Assembly (NCBI RefSeq): GCF_016703145.1
Contig: NZ_JADJCO010000002.1
Location: 558,001 to 622,000 of the forward strand
Origin: Ottowia sp.
GTDB lineage: Bacteria; Pseudomonadota; Gammaproteobacteria; Burkholderiales; Burkholderiaceae_C
Direction: 5' to 3'
Length of the DNA stretch: 64,000 nucleotides
Part shown: piece by piece, positions 40,535 to 49,860 of the stretch
How positions within the stretch are numbered: the stretch's first letter is position 1
Layout of the letters: every line of letters begins with the position of its first letter
Notes under the pieces: generated by a model
Told to the model about the DNA's origin: nothing
The model's input: the letters and a program-made list of their open reading frames with translations, nothing else
Databases searched by the model: none
Program-made: the position numbers and the translations under genes

Positions 40535-41726
40535 CGACCTTGGCGATGCTCTGGCACACGTGGTCGATGTTCTTGCTGTTCAGCGCCGCCACGCACATGC
40601 GGCCGGTGTCGGTGCCGTAGACGCCGAACTCGCCGCGCAGGCGCACCATCTGGTCCTTGGAGAGGCCCGAGTAGCTGAACATGCCGATCTGCTCGGTGAT
40701 GAAGCCCATGTCCTGCTGCACGCCGGCGGCCTTCAGGCCGTCGACCAGCTTCTGGCGCATGGCCTTGATGCGCACGCGCATCTCGCCCAGTTCCTTCTCC
40801 CACAGAGCGCGCAATTCGGGGTTGCCCAGCACGGCCGCCACCACCGCGCCGCCGTGCGTGGGCGGGTTGCTGTAGTTGGTGCGGATCATGATCTTGAGCT
40901 GCGACAGCACGCGCGCGGCTTCTTCCTTGCTTTCGCACAGCACCGACAGGGCGCCCACGCGCTCGCCATACAGGCTGAAGCTCTTGGAAAACGAGGTGGA
41001 GACGAAGAAGTCCATGCCCGCGGCGACGAACTTGCCGATGACGGCACCGTCCTCCTGGATGCCGTGGCCGAAGCCCTGGTAGGCCATGTCGAGGAAGGGC
41101 GTGAGGTTCCGCGTCTTGACGGCGGCGACCACCTGGTCCCACTGCGCGGCGGTGATGTCGTAGCCGGTCGGGTTGTGGCAGCAGGCGTGCAGCACGACGA
41201 TGGTGCCGGCGGCGGCGGCGTTCAGCGCGGCCAGCATGCCGTCGAAGTTCACGCCGCGCTTGGCCGCGTCGTAGTACGGGTAGCTCTCGACCGGGAAGCC
41301 GGCCTGGGTGAACAGGGCACGGTGGTTCTCCCAGCTCGGGTCGCTGATCAGCACCGTGGCGCCAGGGGTCAGCTTCTTGAGAAAGTCGGCGCCGATCTTC
41401 AGGCCACCGGTGCCGCCCAGGCCTTGCACGGTGGCGACGCGGCCGGACGTGACCGGCTCGCTGTCTTCGCCGAATACCAGCGCCTTGACGGCCGCGTCGT
41501 AGGCGGCGATGCCGTCGATGGGCAGGTAGCCGCGCGCGCTGGGCGCCTTCATCATGTCGGCCTCGGCTGCCCGCACGCACGCCAGCAGCGGGAGCTTGCC
41601 GTTGTCGTCGTAGTACACGCCCACGCCCAGGTTGACCTTGTTGGGGTTGGGGTCGGCCGCGAATTGTTCGTTCAGACCCAGGATCGGGTCGCGGGGGGCC
41701 ATTTCGACGGCGGTGAAAAGAGACAT
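40527..41726 (-). CDS. Aromatic/aspartate aminotransferase
   Basis: A 399-residue PLP enzyme of aminotransferase class I, aspartate/aromatic subgroup. It starts MSLFTAVEMAPRDPILGLNE and shows VNLGVGVYYDDNGKLPLL, HACCHNPTGYDITAAQW, DMAYQGFGHG, the PLP-lysine STSFSKSFSLYGERVGALS and the Arg in GRMCVAALN. It most resembles TyrB/AspC of betaproteobacteria; the exact substrate preference cannot be read. The start at 41726 is conserved; the frame upstream is non-coding. Confidence 0.93.
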   Translation of the reverse strand: MSLFTAVEMAPRDPILGLNEQFAADPNPNKVNLGVGVYYDDNGKLPLLACVRAAEADMMKAPSARGYLPIDGIAAYDAAVKALVFGEDSEPVTSGRVATVQGLGGTGGLKIGADFLKKLTPGATVLISDPSWENHRALFTQAGFPVESYPYYDAAKRGVNFDGMLAALNAAAAGTIVVLHACCHNPTGYDITAAQWDQVVAAVKTRNLTPFLDMAYQGFGHGIQEDGAVIGKFVAAGMDFFVSTSFSKSFSLYGERVGALSVLCESKEEAARVLSQLKIMIRTNYSNPPTHGGAVVAAVLGNPELRALWEKELGEMRVRIKAMRQKLVDGLKAAGVQQDMGFITEQIGMFSYSGLSKDQMVRLRGEFGVYGTDTGRMCVAALNSKNIDHVCQSIAKVVG

Positions 41727-41893
41727 GGGCGGGCCTGCCAGTGGGGGGTGGATGAAGGGGAAACCCTGAATTCTAGGGCGCTGCGGCCTCAAAGCGTCAT
41801 CGGCGCTGATGCGGCCAGCCCGGCGTTTGGGCAACTCGCGGGTTGGCATCCGTAGTAGTAAGATTCCTACTTTCAATTCCAACTTTAGGCCCT
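41727..41893 (+). promoter_or_regulatory. Divergent region aminotransferase / AbrB-type antitoxin
   Basis: 167 bp. A short dyad GTAG...CTAC (41857-41874 region, GTAGTAAGATTCCTAC) lies about 20-35 bp before the antitoxin ATG and could be its autoregulatory operator. The dyad is imperfect, so this is tentative. Confidence 0.3.
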
Positions 41894-42190
41894 ATGCAAG
41901 TCACTGAAAAAGGCCAGGTCACCATTCCCAAGCCCATTCGCATGGCCGCGGGTGTTGCGCCGGGCAGCGAAGTGGCCTTCAGCCTGGAAGGCGGCAAGAT
42001 CGTCATCACCCTGGTGGGCACCGGCGTCAAGGAAGACCGGCGCGCGAAATTGCGTGCCGCCGCCGCGCGCGTGCGAGGCAGCCTCCAGCCCGAGTTCAGG
42101 CAACTCGGGGCTGACGAGATCATGGCCTTTCTGCGCGACGACGAGGGCGCTCCGGCCACGCCAGGCGCGGTGCGCAATGCGCACCGCTAG
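41894..42190 (+). CDS. AbrB/MazE-type antitoxin
   Basis: A 98-residue protein. The start MQVTEKGQVTIPKPIRMAAG with GSEVAFSLEGGKIVI is the swapped-hairpin AbrB DNA-binding domain. The C-terminal part (ADEIMAFLRDDEG) should contact the toxin. The ATG at 41894 is chosen by the family start. It overlaps the PIN toxin gene by 14 bp, the usual order for VapBC. Confidence 0.9.
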   Translation: MQVTEKGQVTIPKPIRMAAGVAPGSEVAFSLEGGKIVITLVGTGVKEDRRAKLRAAAARVRGSLQPEFRQLGADEIMAFLRDDEGAPATPGAVRNAHR

Positions 42191-42614
42191 GCTCGCCAGC
42201 TACGACGGCAGCGCCGGAACCCTGGTCGATACCAACATCTGGATCGACTGCATCGACGCGACCAGCCCCTGGCATGAATGGGCCGTGACGCAGCTTCAGT
42301 CGCGCAGCGAGCGCGCTGCGCTGCACATCAACCTGGTGGTCTATACCGAACTGCTGGTTCCCGGCCCCGACCCAGAGGCGCTGGATGCGCTGCTCGATGT
42401 GTACGACACCGTGCGCAGCCCCCTGCCCTGGGCCTGCGCCGCATTGACCGCCGCCGCCTTTGCGCGGTACCGCAGCCGAGGCGGCCACAGAGCCAAGCCT
42501 TTGCCGGACTTCTACATCGGCGCCCACGCGGCGGTGGCGAATCTGGCGGTGCTCACGCGCGATCCCGTGCCGTACCGAAACTACTTTCCACGCTTGGCGG
42601 TCGTCGCGCCGTAG
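42177..42614 (+). CDS. vapC: VapC-type PIN-domain toxin
   Basis: A 145-residue PIN RNase. The first acidic residue is in LVDTNIWIDCIDATSPWHEW, the second in VVYTELLVPG, and the third in KPLPDFYIGAHAAVANLAVL and LTRDPVPYRNYF. This order fits a VapC toxin that cuts RNA and is neutralised by the AbrB-type partner upstream. Unlike the toxin at 36602-36989 it is intact. Start ATG lies within the antitoxin gene. Confidence 0.88.
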   Translation: MRTARLASYDGSAGTLVDTNIWIDCIDATSPWHEWAVTQLQSRSERAALHINLVVYTELLVPGPDPEALDALLDVYDTVRSPLPWACAALTAAAFARYRSRGGHRAKPLPDFYIGAHAAVANLAVLTRDPVPYRNYFPRLAVVAP

Positions 42615-42650
42615 CGCGGCGGTCGCCACCCCTGCGCCGCAACCAGCCCG

Positions 42651-43832
42651 CTACCCCGCTCGCCGCATCCGAAGCAGCAACCACCCCGCCGCCGCCAGCA
42701 GCGGCAGGCACGCCAGGTTGACGACCGCCCAGCCCTGCCAATGCAGCAGCCCGCCGGCGGCGAAGGCGGCGGCCACGTTGGCCAGGTAGACCAGCGTGGA
42801 ATTGAGGCCCTGCGCCCGCGCCCGCTGCGCCGGGGCGTAGGTGCGGGCCGAGAGCAGCGTGCCGCCGTTGAAGATGAAGCTCCAGGCCATGCCCGCCAGG
42901 CCCAGTTCGACCAGGTACAGCGCAAAGTTCTGCTGCGGCCACTGCGCCAGCAGCGTGCCCACCCCACCGGCCGCGACGCCCGCCGCCACCAGTCCGCGCA
43001 GGCCCAGCCGGGCCGCCAGCCAGGGTTGGATGAAGGCCGGCAGGTACATCAGCGCGAAGTGCGCCTGCAGCACCACCGACGAGGCGTGCATCGAATGGCC
43101 GTCGTGGTGCATGGCCAGCGGCGCGGCGTTCATCACCAGCGTCATCACCGCGAAGCCGATGGCGCACAGGGCGGCGGCGGCGTAGAAGGCCGCGCCGAGC
43201 GGGGCAGGGCTCGCTGTTGCCACCCGTGTGTGCGGTGCATGGTCTTGCCGCCCCAGCTGCGCCGATAGAAAAAGCTGCGACACCGCCAGCGCCACGCACA
43301 CCCCCGCCAACGCGGCAAAGGCGCCCGCGTAGGGCACGCCGGGCCACCACGCGCTGAAGCGCTCGCCCAGCCACGGCCCGGCGATGCCGCCCGCCACGCC
43401 GGCGCCCATCACCAGCGAGACGGCGCGGGTGCGCTCCCCTTCATCGCGCGCGGCGTCGATGGCGGCAAAGCGGTAGTACTGCCCGAAGGCGCTGAACACG
43501 CCCAGCAGGAAGGTGCCCAGCACCAGCAGCGCAAAGCTGCCCGCCCACAGCGCCACGCAGGCGAGCAGCCCGCCCGCGATGCCCACCACCGCCTTGAGCA
43601 TGAAGCCGCTGCGCCGCCCCAGCCGCGCCATCAGCGCCGAGGCCGGGTACACCATCGCCAGCGCGCCCAGCACCGTGGCGGTGACGGGCAGCGTGCTCAG
43701 CGCGGGCGAGGGCGCCAACCGCTCACCCGACAGGCTGGAGACGGCGGTGAGCAGCGCCGTCACCGTGCTGGTGAGCGCCTGCCCGATGGCGAGCACGACG
43801 AGGTCTTGCAAGGGCGTTCTGGGTGCGGGCAT
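42651..43832 (-). CDS. MFS transporter
   Basis: A 393-residue membrane protein with about twelve hydrophobic helices. Motifs: the loop MARLGRRSGFM after helix 2 (the usual GxLaDrxGrr position) and FGQYYRFAAIDAARDEGERT in helix 4-5. A His-rich stretch (MHHDGHSMHA) lies around residue 245. It is likely a drug or small-molecule exporter of the 12-helix MFS type. The gene is on the same strand as the downstream-reading regulator at 43938, upstream of it. Substrate unknown. Confidence 0.85.
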   Translation of the reverse strand: MPAPRTPLQDLVVLAIGQALTSTVTALLTAVSSLSGERLAPSPALSTLPVTATVLGALAMVYPASALMARLGRRSGFMLKAVVGIAGGLLACVALWAGSFALLVLGTFLLGVFSAFGQYYRFAAIDAARDEGERTRAVSLVMGAGVAGGIAGPWLGERFSAWWPGVPYAGAFAALAGVCVALAVSQLFLSAQLGRQDHAPHTRVATASPAPLGAAFYAAAALCAIGFAVMTLVMNAAPLAMHHDGHSMHASSVVLQAHFALMYLPAFIQPWLAARLGLRGLVAAGVAAGGVGTLLAQWPQQNFALYLVELGLAGMAWSFIFNGGTLLSARTYAPAQRARAQGLNSTLVYLANVAAAFAAGGLLHWQGWAVVNLACLPLLAAAGWLLLRMRRAG

Positions 43833-43865
43833 GGAAGATGAAAAATTATGAATAAAAAGTGGCAC

Positions 43866-43910
43866 CAGCCGTTGATTTAAAACGACCTGTAGCTATGAAA
43901 ACAGGAGTAT
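43866..43910 (-). repeat. Dispersed GCTAT repeat copy
   Basis: GTTGATTTAAAACGACCTGT then AGCTATGAAAACAGGAGT. Shares its end GAAAACAGGAGT with the copy at 32911-32960. Confidence 0.65.
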
Positions 43911-43937
43911 CTGGTGCTGCGGCGGACGGGTCAGGGC

Positions 43938-44964
43938 TCACCCCAGCCCGAAGCGCTCGGCAAACGCGCGCGGGCTGATCGCCATGCGCCGCTGAAAGCT
44001 GCGCCGCAGCGTGTCCGGGTGTCCAAAGCCGCACAGCCGCGCCACGGTGGCGATGGAGGCCTGCCGCTGGCCGAGCAGGGCGGTGGCCGCCTCCAGCCGC
44101 ACCTGCTCCACGTAGCGGCCCGGCGTGGTGCCCAGCTCCTGCGCAAAGGCGCGGGCCAGCGTGCGCGGCGCCAGGCGGGCCTGGGCGGCCAGCGCGTCCA
44201 CCGTCAGGTTGCTGCCGATCTGGCCAGGAATCCAGTCCAGCAGCCGCGCCAGCCGGGGCGCGCGCACCGGCTCCGGCGCCAGCAGCGGGCTGAACTGCGG
44301 CTGCCCGCCGGGTCGGCGCATGAACATCACCAGTTGCCGCGCCACGGCCAGCGCCAGCGGGCGGCCGCAGTCCGCTTCGACCAGCGCCAGCGCCAGGTCG
44401 ATGCCGGCCGTGACGCCGGCCGAGGTGAAGCGGCGCGACCGCACCGGGTGCGCGGCGTCAAAGGTGTGCAGCCGGTCGGCGTCGAGGGTGGCGCGCGGCG
44501 CGCACTGGCGCAGTTGCTCGGCGCGCGACCAGTGCGTGGTCGCCAGCACCCCGTCGAGCAGCCCCCGCCTGCCCCAGCGCCAGCGCGCCCGAGCACACCG
44601 AGCCCAGCCGCCCCACGCGCGGCGCCAGCCGCTGCAGCACGGCCAGCAGCGGCGTCTCGCGCACGGCCGCGTCGATGCCATCGCCGCCCGGCACCAGCAC
44701 CGTGCAATCGGCGCCGCCGCGCACCGCGGCCCAGGCGCGGGTGGCCATCAGCCCGATGCCTGCCGACGTGAGCACCACGCCCGCCTGCGGCCCGGCCACT
44801 TCCACCCGGTAGCGCGGCGCCTGCCCGTGTTTGCGGCGCAGGTCGTTGGCGGTGGCAAAGACCTGCAAGGGGCCGAGCACGTCCAGGCTCATCACGCCAG
44901 GAAAGGCCAGGCAGACGACGCGGTGCGGCGGGGGACGCGGGCTGGAGGGCGACGGGCGGGGCAT
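43938..44964 (-). pseudogene. GlxA/FtrA-type AraC-family regulator, frameshifted
   Basis: The N-terminal DJ-1/PfpI-like domain starts MPRPSPSSPRPPPHRVVCLA and includes SLDVLGPLQVFATANDL and LGSVCSGALALGQAG. There the frame breaks: a CCCCC run on the plus strand (44562-44566) holds one base too many. In the next frame come GLLDGVLATTHWSRAEQLRQ and the C-terminal AraC helix-turn-helix domain with GRYVEQVRLEAATALL, VARLCGFGHPDTLRRSFQR and SPRAFAERFG. Full-length would be about 340 residues, normal for this class. One extra base could be a sequencing error. It may control the adjacent MFS gene. Confidence 0.85.
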
Positions 44965-45064
44965 GGCGGGCACTATCGCAGCGCCCGGACGTGGCGGCAA
45001 TGACATCCATCGCGCGATTTCTGCCACGCCGGCACGGGCCCGCCCCGACGACGACAATCGCGCC

Positions 45065-47158
45065 ATGCCCCTGCAAGAAGTCTCCGCCGCGCCGCCTGCC
45101 GCATCCGGTGAAAGCGGCCAGTTCATCAGCTTTCCCGACTCGCCCTTCCAGCTCTACCAGCCCTACCCGCCGGCCGGCGACCAGCCGACGGCCATCGCGC
45201 AGTTGGTGGAGGGCGTGCGGGACGGCGAAGCGTTCCAGACGCTGCTGGGCGTCACCGGCTCGGGCAAGACCTTCACCATGGCCAACGTCATCGCGCAGCT
45301 GGGCCGGCCGGCGATCGTGTTCGCGCCCAACAAGACGCTGGCGGCGCAGCTGTACAGCGAGTTCCGCGAGTTCTTCCCGAAGAACGCGGTGGAATATTTC
45401 GTCAGCTATTACGACTACTACCAGCCCGAGGCCTACGTGCCGCAGCGCGACCTGTTCATCGAGAAGGACAGCGCCATCAACGAGCACATCGAGCAGATGC
45501 GCCTGTCGGCCACCAAGAGCGTGCTGGAGCGGCGCGACGTGGTGATCGTGGCCACCGTCAGCGCCATCTACGGCATCGGCGCGCCCGACGACTACCTGCA
45601 GATGCGGATGATCCTGAAGGTGGGCGGCAAGCAGGGCCAGCGCGACGCCATCGCGCAGCTGGTGCGCATGCAGTACCAGCGCAACGACACCGACTTCGCG
45701 CGCGGGTGCTTCCGCGTGCGCGGCGACACCATCGACGTGTTCCCGGCCGAACACAGCGAGCTGGCGGTGCGCATCGAGCTGTTCGACGACGAGGTCGAGG
45801 CCATTTCCCTCTTCGACCCGCTCACCGGCCGCGTGCAGCAGAAGGTGCCGCGCTTCGTCATCTACCCCAGCAGCCACTACGTCACCCCGCGCGAGAAGAC
45901 GCTGGCCGCCGTGGAAACCATCAAGCTGGAGCTGGCCGGGCGGCTGAAGCAGTTCGTGGACGAGGGCAAGCTGGTGGAGGCCCAGCGCCTGGAGCAGCGC
46001 ACCCGGTTCGACCTGGAGATGCTGGCCGAGCTGGGCCACTGCAAGGGCATCGAGAACTACACGCGCCACCTCTCCGGCGCCGCGCCGGGCGACCCGCCGG
46101 CCACGCTGACCGACTACCTGCCCAAGGACGCGCTGATGTTCCTGGACGAGAGCCACCAGATGATCGGCCAGCTCAACGCCATGTACAACGGCGACCGCTC
46201 GCGCAAGACCACGCTGGTCGAGTACGGCTTTCGCCTGCCGTCGGCGCTGGACAACCGGCCGCTCAAGTTCGCCGAGTTCGAGCGCCGCATGCGCCAGTGC
46301 ATCTTCGTCAGCGCCACCCCGGCCGACTACGAGAAGACGCACGCCGGCCAGGTGGTGGAGCAGGTGGTGCGCCCCACCGGCCTGGTGGACCCCGAGGTGG
46401 AGGTGCGCCCCGCCACCCACCAGGTGGACGACGTGCTGCAGGAAATCCACGAGCGCGTGAAGCTGCGCGAGCGCGTGCTCATCACCACGCTGACCAAGCG
46501 CATGGCCGAGCAGCTCACCGAATACCTGAGCGACAACGGTGTGAAGGTGCGCTACCTGCACAGCGACGTCGAGACGGTGGAGCGCGTGGAGATCATCCGC
46601 GACCTGCGCCTGGGCGCCTTCGACGTGCTGGTGGGCATCAACCTGCTGCGGGAAGGCCTGGACATTCCCGAGGTGTCGCTGGTCGCCATCCTCGACGCCG
46701 ACAAGGAAGGTTTTCTGCGCGCCGAGCGCAGCCTGGTGCAGACCATCGGCCGCGCCGCGCGCAACGTGCGCGGCAAGGCCATCCTGTACGCCGACCGCGT
46801 CACCGACTCGATGAAGCGGGCGATGGACGAAACCAGCCGCCGCCGCGCCCGGCAGACCGCGTACAACGCCGAGCACGGCATCACGCCGCGCGGCATCGTC
46901 AAGCAGGTGCGCGACCTGATCGACGGCGTCTACAGCGACAAGAGCGGGCGCGACGCCGAGCGCCTGCCCGTGGGCGCGGCGCCCATCGAAATGTCAGAAA
47001 AGGATTTATCGAAGGAGCTGCGGCGACTGGAAAAGCTCATGCTCGACCATGCGAGCAACCTCGAGTTCGAGCAGGCCGCGCGCGTGCGCGACCAGCTGGC
47101 CGCGCTCAAGGCCCGCACCTTCGGCGCGTCGGGCGAGAGCGCTCCGGCGGCGGCCTGA
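45065..47158 (+). CDS. uvrB: Excinuclease ABC subunit B
   Basis: A 697-residue DNA repair helicase-like protein (E. coli 673). Walker A is GVTGSGKTFTMANVIAQLG, the beta-hairpin region has YYDYYQPEAYVPQRDLFIEK, and motifs V/VI have NLLREGLDIPEVSLVAILDA and SLVQTIGRAARNVRGKAILY. The C-terminal UVR domain reads LSKELRRLEKLMLDHASNLE. It verifies DNA damage with UvrA and recruits UvrC. The start is ATG at 45065; the N-terminal 20-residue Ala-rich leader is not conserved. Confidence 0.97.
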   Translation: MPLQEVSAAPPAASGESGQFISFPDSPFQLYQPYPPAGDQPTAIAQLVEGVRDGEAFQTLLGVTGSGKTFTMANVIAQLGRPAIVFAPNKTLAAQLYSEFREFFPKNAVEYFVSYYDYYQPEAYVPQRDLFIEKDSAINEHIEQMRLSATKSVLERRDVVIVATVSAIYGIGAPDDYLQMRMILKVGGKQGQRDAIAQLVRMQYQRNDTDFARGCFRVRGDTIDVFPAEHSELAVRIELFDDEVEAISLFDPLTGRVQQKVPRFVIYPSSHYVTPREKTLAAVETIKLELAGRLKQFVDEGKLVEAQRLEQRTRFDLEMLAELGHCKGIENYTRHLSGAAPGDPPATLTDYLPKDALMFLDESHQMIGQLNAMYNGDRSRKTTLVEYGFRLPSALDNRPLKFAEFERRMRQCIFVSATPADYEKTHAGQVVEQVVRPTGLVDPEVEVRPATHQVDDVLQEIHERVKLRERVLITTLTKRMAEQLTEYLSDNGVKVRYLHSDVETVERVEIIRDLRLGAFDVLVGINLLREGLDIPEVSLVAILDADKEGFLRAERSLVQTIGRAARNVRGKAILYADRVTDSMKRAMDETSRRRARQTAYNAEHGITPRGIVKQVRDLIDGVYSDKSGRDAERLPVGAAPIEMSEKDLSKELRRLEKLMLDHASNLEFEQAARVRDQLAALKARTFGASGESAPAAA

Positions 47159-47176
47159 GGGGGGCGGCGGCGTTCT

Positions 47177-47656
47177 TCAGCCTGGCGCGCTGAGGTTGTT
47201 GTGGACCGACTTCACGCCCTTGACCGCCTGGGCGATGCTCTCGGCCCGCGCCTTGGCGGCGGCCGACGGGGCGGGGCCGTTCAGCGACACCACGCCATCG
47301 CGCGTGTCCACGTTGATCTTCAGGGCGCTCAGGTCCGGGTCCTTGGCCAGCCCCGCCGAGACGGCGGCGGTGATGCTGACGTCGCTCACCGCCTCCTCGG
47401 CCTTGGACAGGGCCGCGCTGGCGTCGGCGCGCATCTCCGCCGTGCTTTCACGGATGTCGGCCGCCGCGTTCTGGCCGGCCTGCTTGATCTCCTGGCCGGC
47501 TTCGCGGGCCGCTTCCTGGCCTTGGGTGATGGCCGAATCGAGCTTCTGGCTGGCCGTGCGGTCGTCCTGCTTGTTGCAGGCGGCCAGGCCGAGGGCCGCC
47601 ATCAGGGCGGCGGCCACCATGGTGTGGCGGCGCAGGGATGCATGGGGTGCGGACAT
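47177..47656 (-). CDS. BON-domain lipoprotein
   Basis: A 159-residue periplasmic protein. The lipobox is ALGLAAC (Cys27). An Ala/Gln-rich helical linker (about 40-95) leads to a BON domain with VSDVSITAAVSAGLAKDPDL, KINVDTRDGVVSLNG and KGVKSVHNNL. BON proteins (OsmY/DolP-like) bind phospholipid membranes and respond to envelope stress. The start MSAPHASLRR has AGGAGCC upstream. The longer upstream frame overlaps the uvrB-side promoter region and is not supported. Confidence 0.88.
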   Translation of the reverse strand: MSAPHASLRRHTMVAAALMAALGLAACNKQDDRTASQKLDSAITQGQEAAREAGQEIKQAGQNAAADIRESTAEMRADASAALSKAEEAVSDVSITAAVSAGLAKDPDLSALKINVDTRDGVVSLNGPAPSAAAKARAESIAQAVKGVKSVHNNLSAPG

Positions 47657-48004
47657 GGGAAGGGCTCCTTTTGGGTTTGGATGGGCCTCGGGCAGCGAGG
47701 CGCCTGGGTTCGACAATAGGCGCCTGGCGGCGGCGCCCGCGTCGTCCAGGGATGAAATGCATGTAGGAAATCGCACCACGCCGGTGCCGCCGAAAGGGCC
47801 GTCCACAAGGCGCCAGAGCGGGCCAGGGGAACCGATGCCCCCGCGCCGCAGTCAACTTTGATGTATACTTGATAAAAATACTCGGAAATGGCCGAACCTT
47901 GGCGGCGGCGCCTGCTGGCGCGGCGCCGGGGCGGCGGTCCGGGCAGTTTTGACGGCGGGGCGCGCAGCGCCGCCGATGTTCATCGACCGATCAAGGAGTG
48001 AGCC
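47657..48004. other. Divergent region BON lipoprotein / iscR
   Basis: 348 bp without a gene. It carries the isc operon promoter (see the A/T-rich site at 47866-47890). The remainder is G/C-rich and shows nothing else. Confidence 0.5.
47866..47890 (+). promoter_or_regulatory. Possible IscR type-1 site in the isc promoter
   Basis: ATACTTGATAAAAATACTCGGAAAT resembles the IscR type 1 motif (ATACYTGACTRWWWWAGTCRRGTAT as I recall it), with two shifted or missing positions. It is the only A/T-rich block in the gap and lies about 115 bp upstream of iscR. Repression of the operon by [2Fe-2S]-IscR is the known logic of this system. Confidence 0.45.
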
Positions 48005-48538
48005 ATGCGCCTGACCACCAAGGGACGATTCGCCGTCACCGCGATGATCGATCTTGCCCTGCGGCAGGAAAGCGGCCCCGTGACCCTGGCGGCCATCAGC
48101 CAGCGCCAGCAGATCTCGCTGTCGTACCTGGAGCAGCTGTTCGGCAAGCTGCGCCGGCACGAGCTGGTCGAATCCACCCGCGGCCCCGGCGGCGGCTATT
48201 CGCTGGGGCGCAAGGCCAGCGACATCACCGTGGCCGACATCATCGTCTCGGTGGACGAGCCGCTGGACGCCACCCACTGCGGCGGCAAGGAAAACTGCCG
48301 GGGCGACGGCGGCCGCTGCATGACGCACGACCTCTGGACCACGCTGAACGCCCGCATGCTGGAGTTCCTGGAGTCGGTCACGCTGCAGAAGCTGGTGGAC
48401 GACCAGCACGCCAACGGCGTCGAGGTCGAGGACAAGCCCGCCACCAAGCGCGCCATCTCCAGCAGCCCGGTGGTCAAGCCGATCCGCGTGAACGCACCCA
48501 ACTCGGTCTTCGCGCTGGGCGGGATGACTACGAAATAG
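48005..48538 (+). CDS. iscR: Fe-S cluster assembly transcriptional regulator
   Basis: A 177-residue Rrf2-family regulator. The start MRLTTKGRFAVTAMIDLALR and helix-turn-helix LSYLEQLFGKLRRHELVEST are typical. The [2Fe-2S] ligands are Cys92, Cys98, Cys105 and probably His108, in HCGGKENCRGDGGRCMTH. It represses the isc operon when loaded with cluster. The tail after residue 135 is longer than in E. coli (162). It opens the isc operon, 81 bp before iscS. Confidence 0.95.
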   Translation: MRLTTKGRFAVTAMIDLALRQESGPVTLAAISQRQQISLSYLEQLFGKLRRHELVESTRGPGGGYSLGRKASDITVADIIVSVDEPLDATHCGGKENCRGDGGRCMTHDLWTTLNARMLEFLESVTLQKLVDDQHANGVEVEDKPATKRAISSSPVVKPIRVNAPNSVFALGGMTTK

Positions 48539-48619
48539 AGAGCTGACGGCGCAAGCTGGACGCTGGCTGGCGCCTGAAATCGTTAAAAAATCATTGTTTT
48601 ACCCACGAACCGAACCGCC

Positions 48620-49840
48620 ATGAGCCAGACCCCGCATTTCCCCATCTACATGGATTACGGCGCCACCACGCCGGTCGATCCGCGTGTGGTCGATGCCATG
48701 ATCCCCTGGCTGCGCGAGCATTTCGGCAACCCGGCCAGCCGCAGCCACGCCTGGGGCTGGGAGGCCGAGAAGGCCGTCGAGGCCGCGCGCCAGCAGGTGG
48801 CCGACCTGGTGGGCGCCGACCCGCGCGAGATCGTGTGGACCAGCGGCGCCACCGAGTCCGACAACTTGGCCATCAAGGGCGCGGCCCAGTTCTACAAGGG
48901 CAAGGGCCGGCACCTCATCACCGTCAAGACCGAGCACAAGGCCGTGCTGGACACCATGCGCGAGCTGGAGCGCCAGGGCTTCGAGGTGACCTACCTCGAC
49001 GTGAAGGAAGACGGCCTGCTGGACATCGAGCAGTTCAAGGCCGCCATCCGCCCCGACACCATCCTGGCCAGCGTGATGCTGGTCAACAACGAGACCGGCG
49101 TCATCCAGGACGTGGACGCGTTGGGCGCCATCTGCCGCGAAAAGGGCGTGATCTTCCACGTCGATGCCGCGCAGGCCACCGGCAAGGTCGCCATCGACCT
49201 GGCGCGCCAGCCCATCGACCTGATGAGCCTGGCCAGCCACAAGACCTACGGGCCCAAGGGCATCGGCGCGCTGTACGTGCGTCGCAAGCCGCGCGTGCGC
49301 CTGGAGGCGCAGATGCACGGCGGCGGCCACGAGCGCGGCATGCGCTCGGGCACGCTGCCCACGCACCAGATCGTGGGCATGGGCGAGGCCTTTGCCATCG
49401 CCAAGGCCGAGATGGCGCAGGACAACGCCAAGGCCCATGCGCTGCACCAGCGCTTCATCGACGGCATGCAGGGCCTCGAGGAGGTGTTCCTCAACGGCCA
49501 CGCCACGCAGCGCGTGCCGCAAAACATCAACATGAGCTTCAACTACGTCGAGGGCGAGTCGCTCATCATGGGCATCAAGGGGCTGGCGGTGTCGTCCGGC
49601 TCGGCCTGCACCTCGGCCAGCCTGGAGCCCAGCTACGTGCTGCGCGCCCTGGGCCGCAGCGACGAACTGGCGCACAGCAGCCTGCGCATCACCATCGGCC
49701 GCTTCACCACCGAGGCGGACATCGACTACGCCGTCCAGGTCATCCGCGAGAACGTGGCCAAGCTGCGCGAGCTGTCGCCGCTGTGGGAGATGCACCAGGA
49801 CGGGATCGACCTGTCCACCATCCAGTGGGCGGCCCACTGA
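48620..49840 (+). CDS. iscS: Cysteine desulfurase IscS
   Basis: A 406-residue PLP enzyme (E. coli 404) that turns cysteine to alanine and passes sulfur to IscU. It starts with PIYMDYGATTPVDPRVV and has TEHKAVLDTM, the PLP Lys in SHKTYGPKGIGALY, and the mobile loop with catalytic Cys in SGSACTSASLEPSYVLRALG. It lies between iscR and iscU. The gap to iscU is 72 bp and is mostly a dispersed repeat. Confidence 0.97.
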   Translation: MSQTPHFPIYMDYGATTPVDPRVVDAMIPWLREHFGNPASRSHAWGWEAEKAVEAARQQVADLVGADPREIVWTSGATESDNLAIKGAAQFYKGKGRHLITVKTEHKAVLDTMRELERQGFEVTYLDVKEDGLLDIEQFKAAIRPDTILASVMLVNNETGVIQDVDALGAICREKGVIFHVDAAQATGKVAIDLARQPIDLMSLASHKTYGPKGIGALYVRRKPRVRLEAQMHGGGHERGMRSGTLPTHQIVGMGEAFAIAKAEMAQDNAKAHALHQRFIDGMQGLEEVFLNGHATQRVPQNINMSFNYVEGESLIMGIKGLAVSSGSACTSASLEPSYVLRALGRSDELAHSSLRITIGRFTTEADIDYAVQVIRENVAKLRELSPLWEMHQDGIDLSTIQWAAH

Positions 49841-49860
49841 GTTTTTTTGAATGAAAACTG

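Noticed and set aside
47858..47875. Sigma-70 promoter boxes (TTTGAT, TATACT, TTGATA) before iscR
   Set aside because: The boxes overlap or lack partners at 16-18 bp spacing, so no single promoter could be chosen.
48555..48597. Another dispersed repeat copy between iscR and iscS
   Set aside because: Only the GGCGCCTGAAATC part matches; too weak to list as a repeat.
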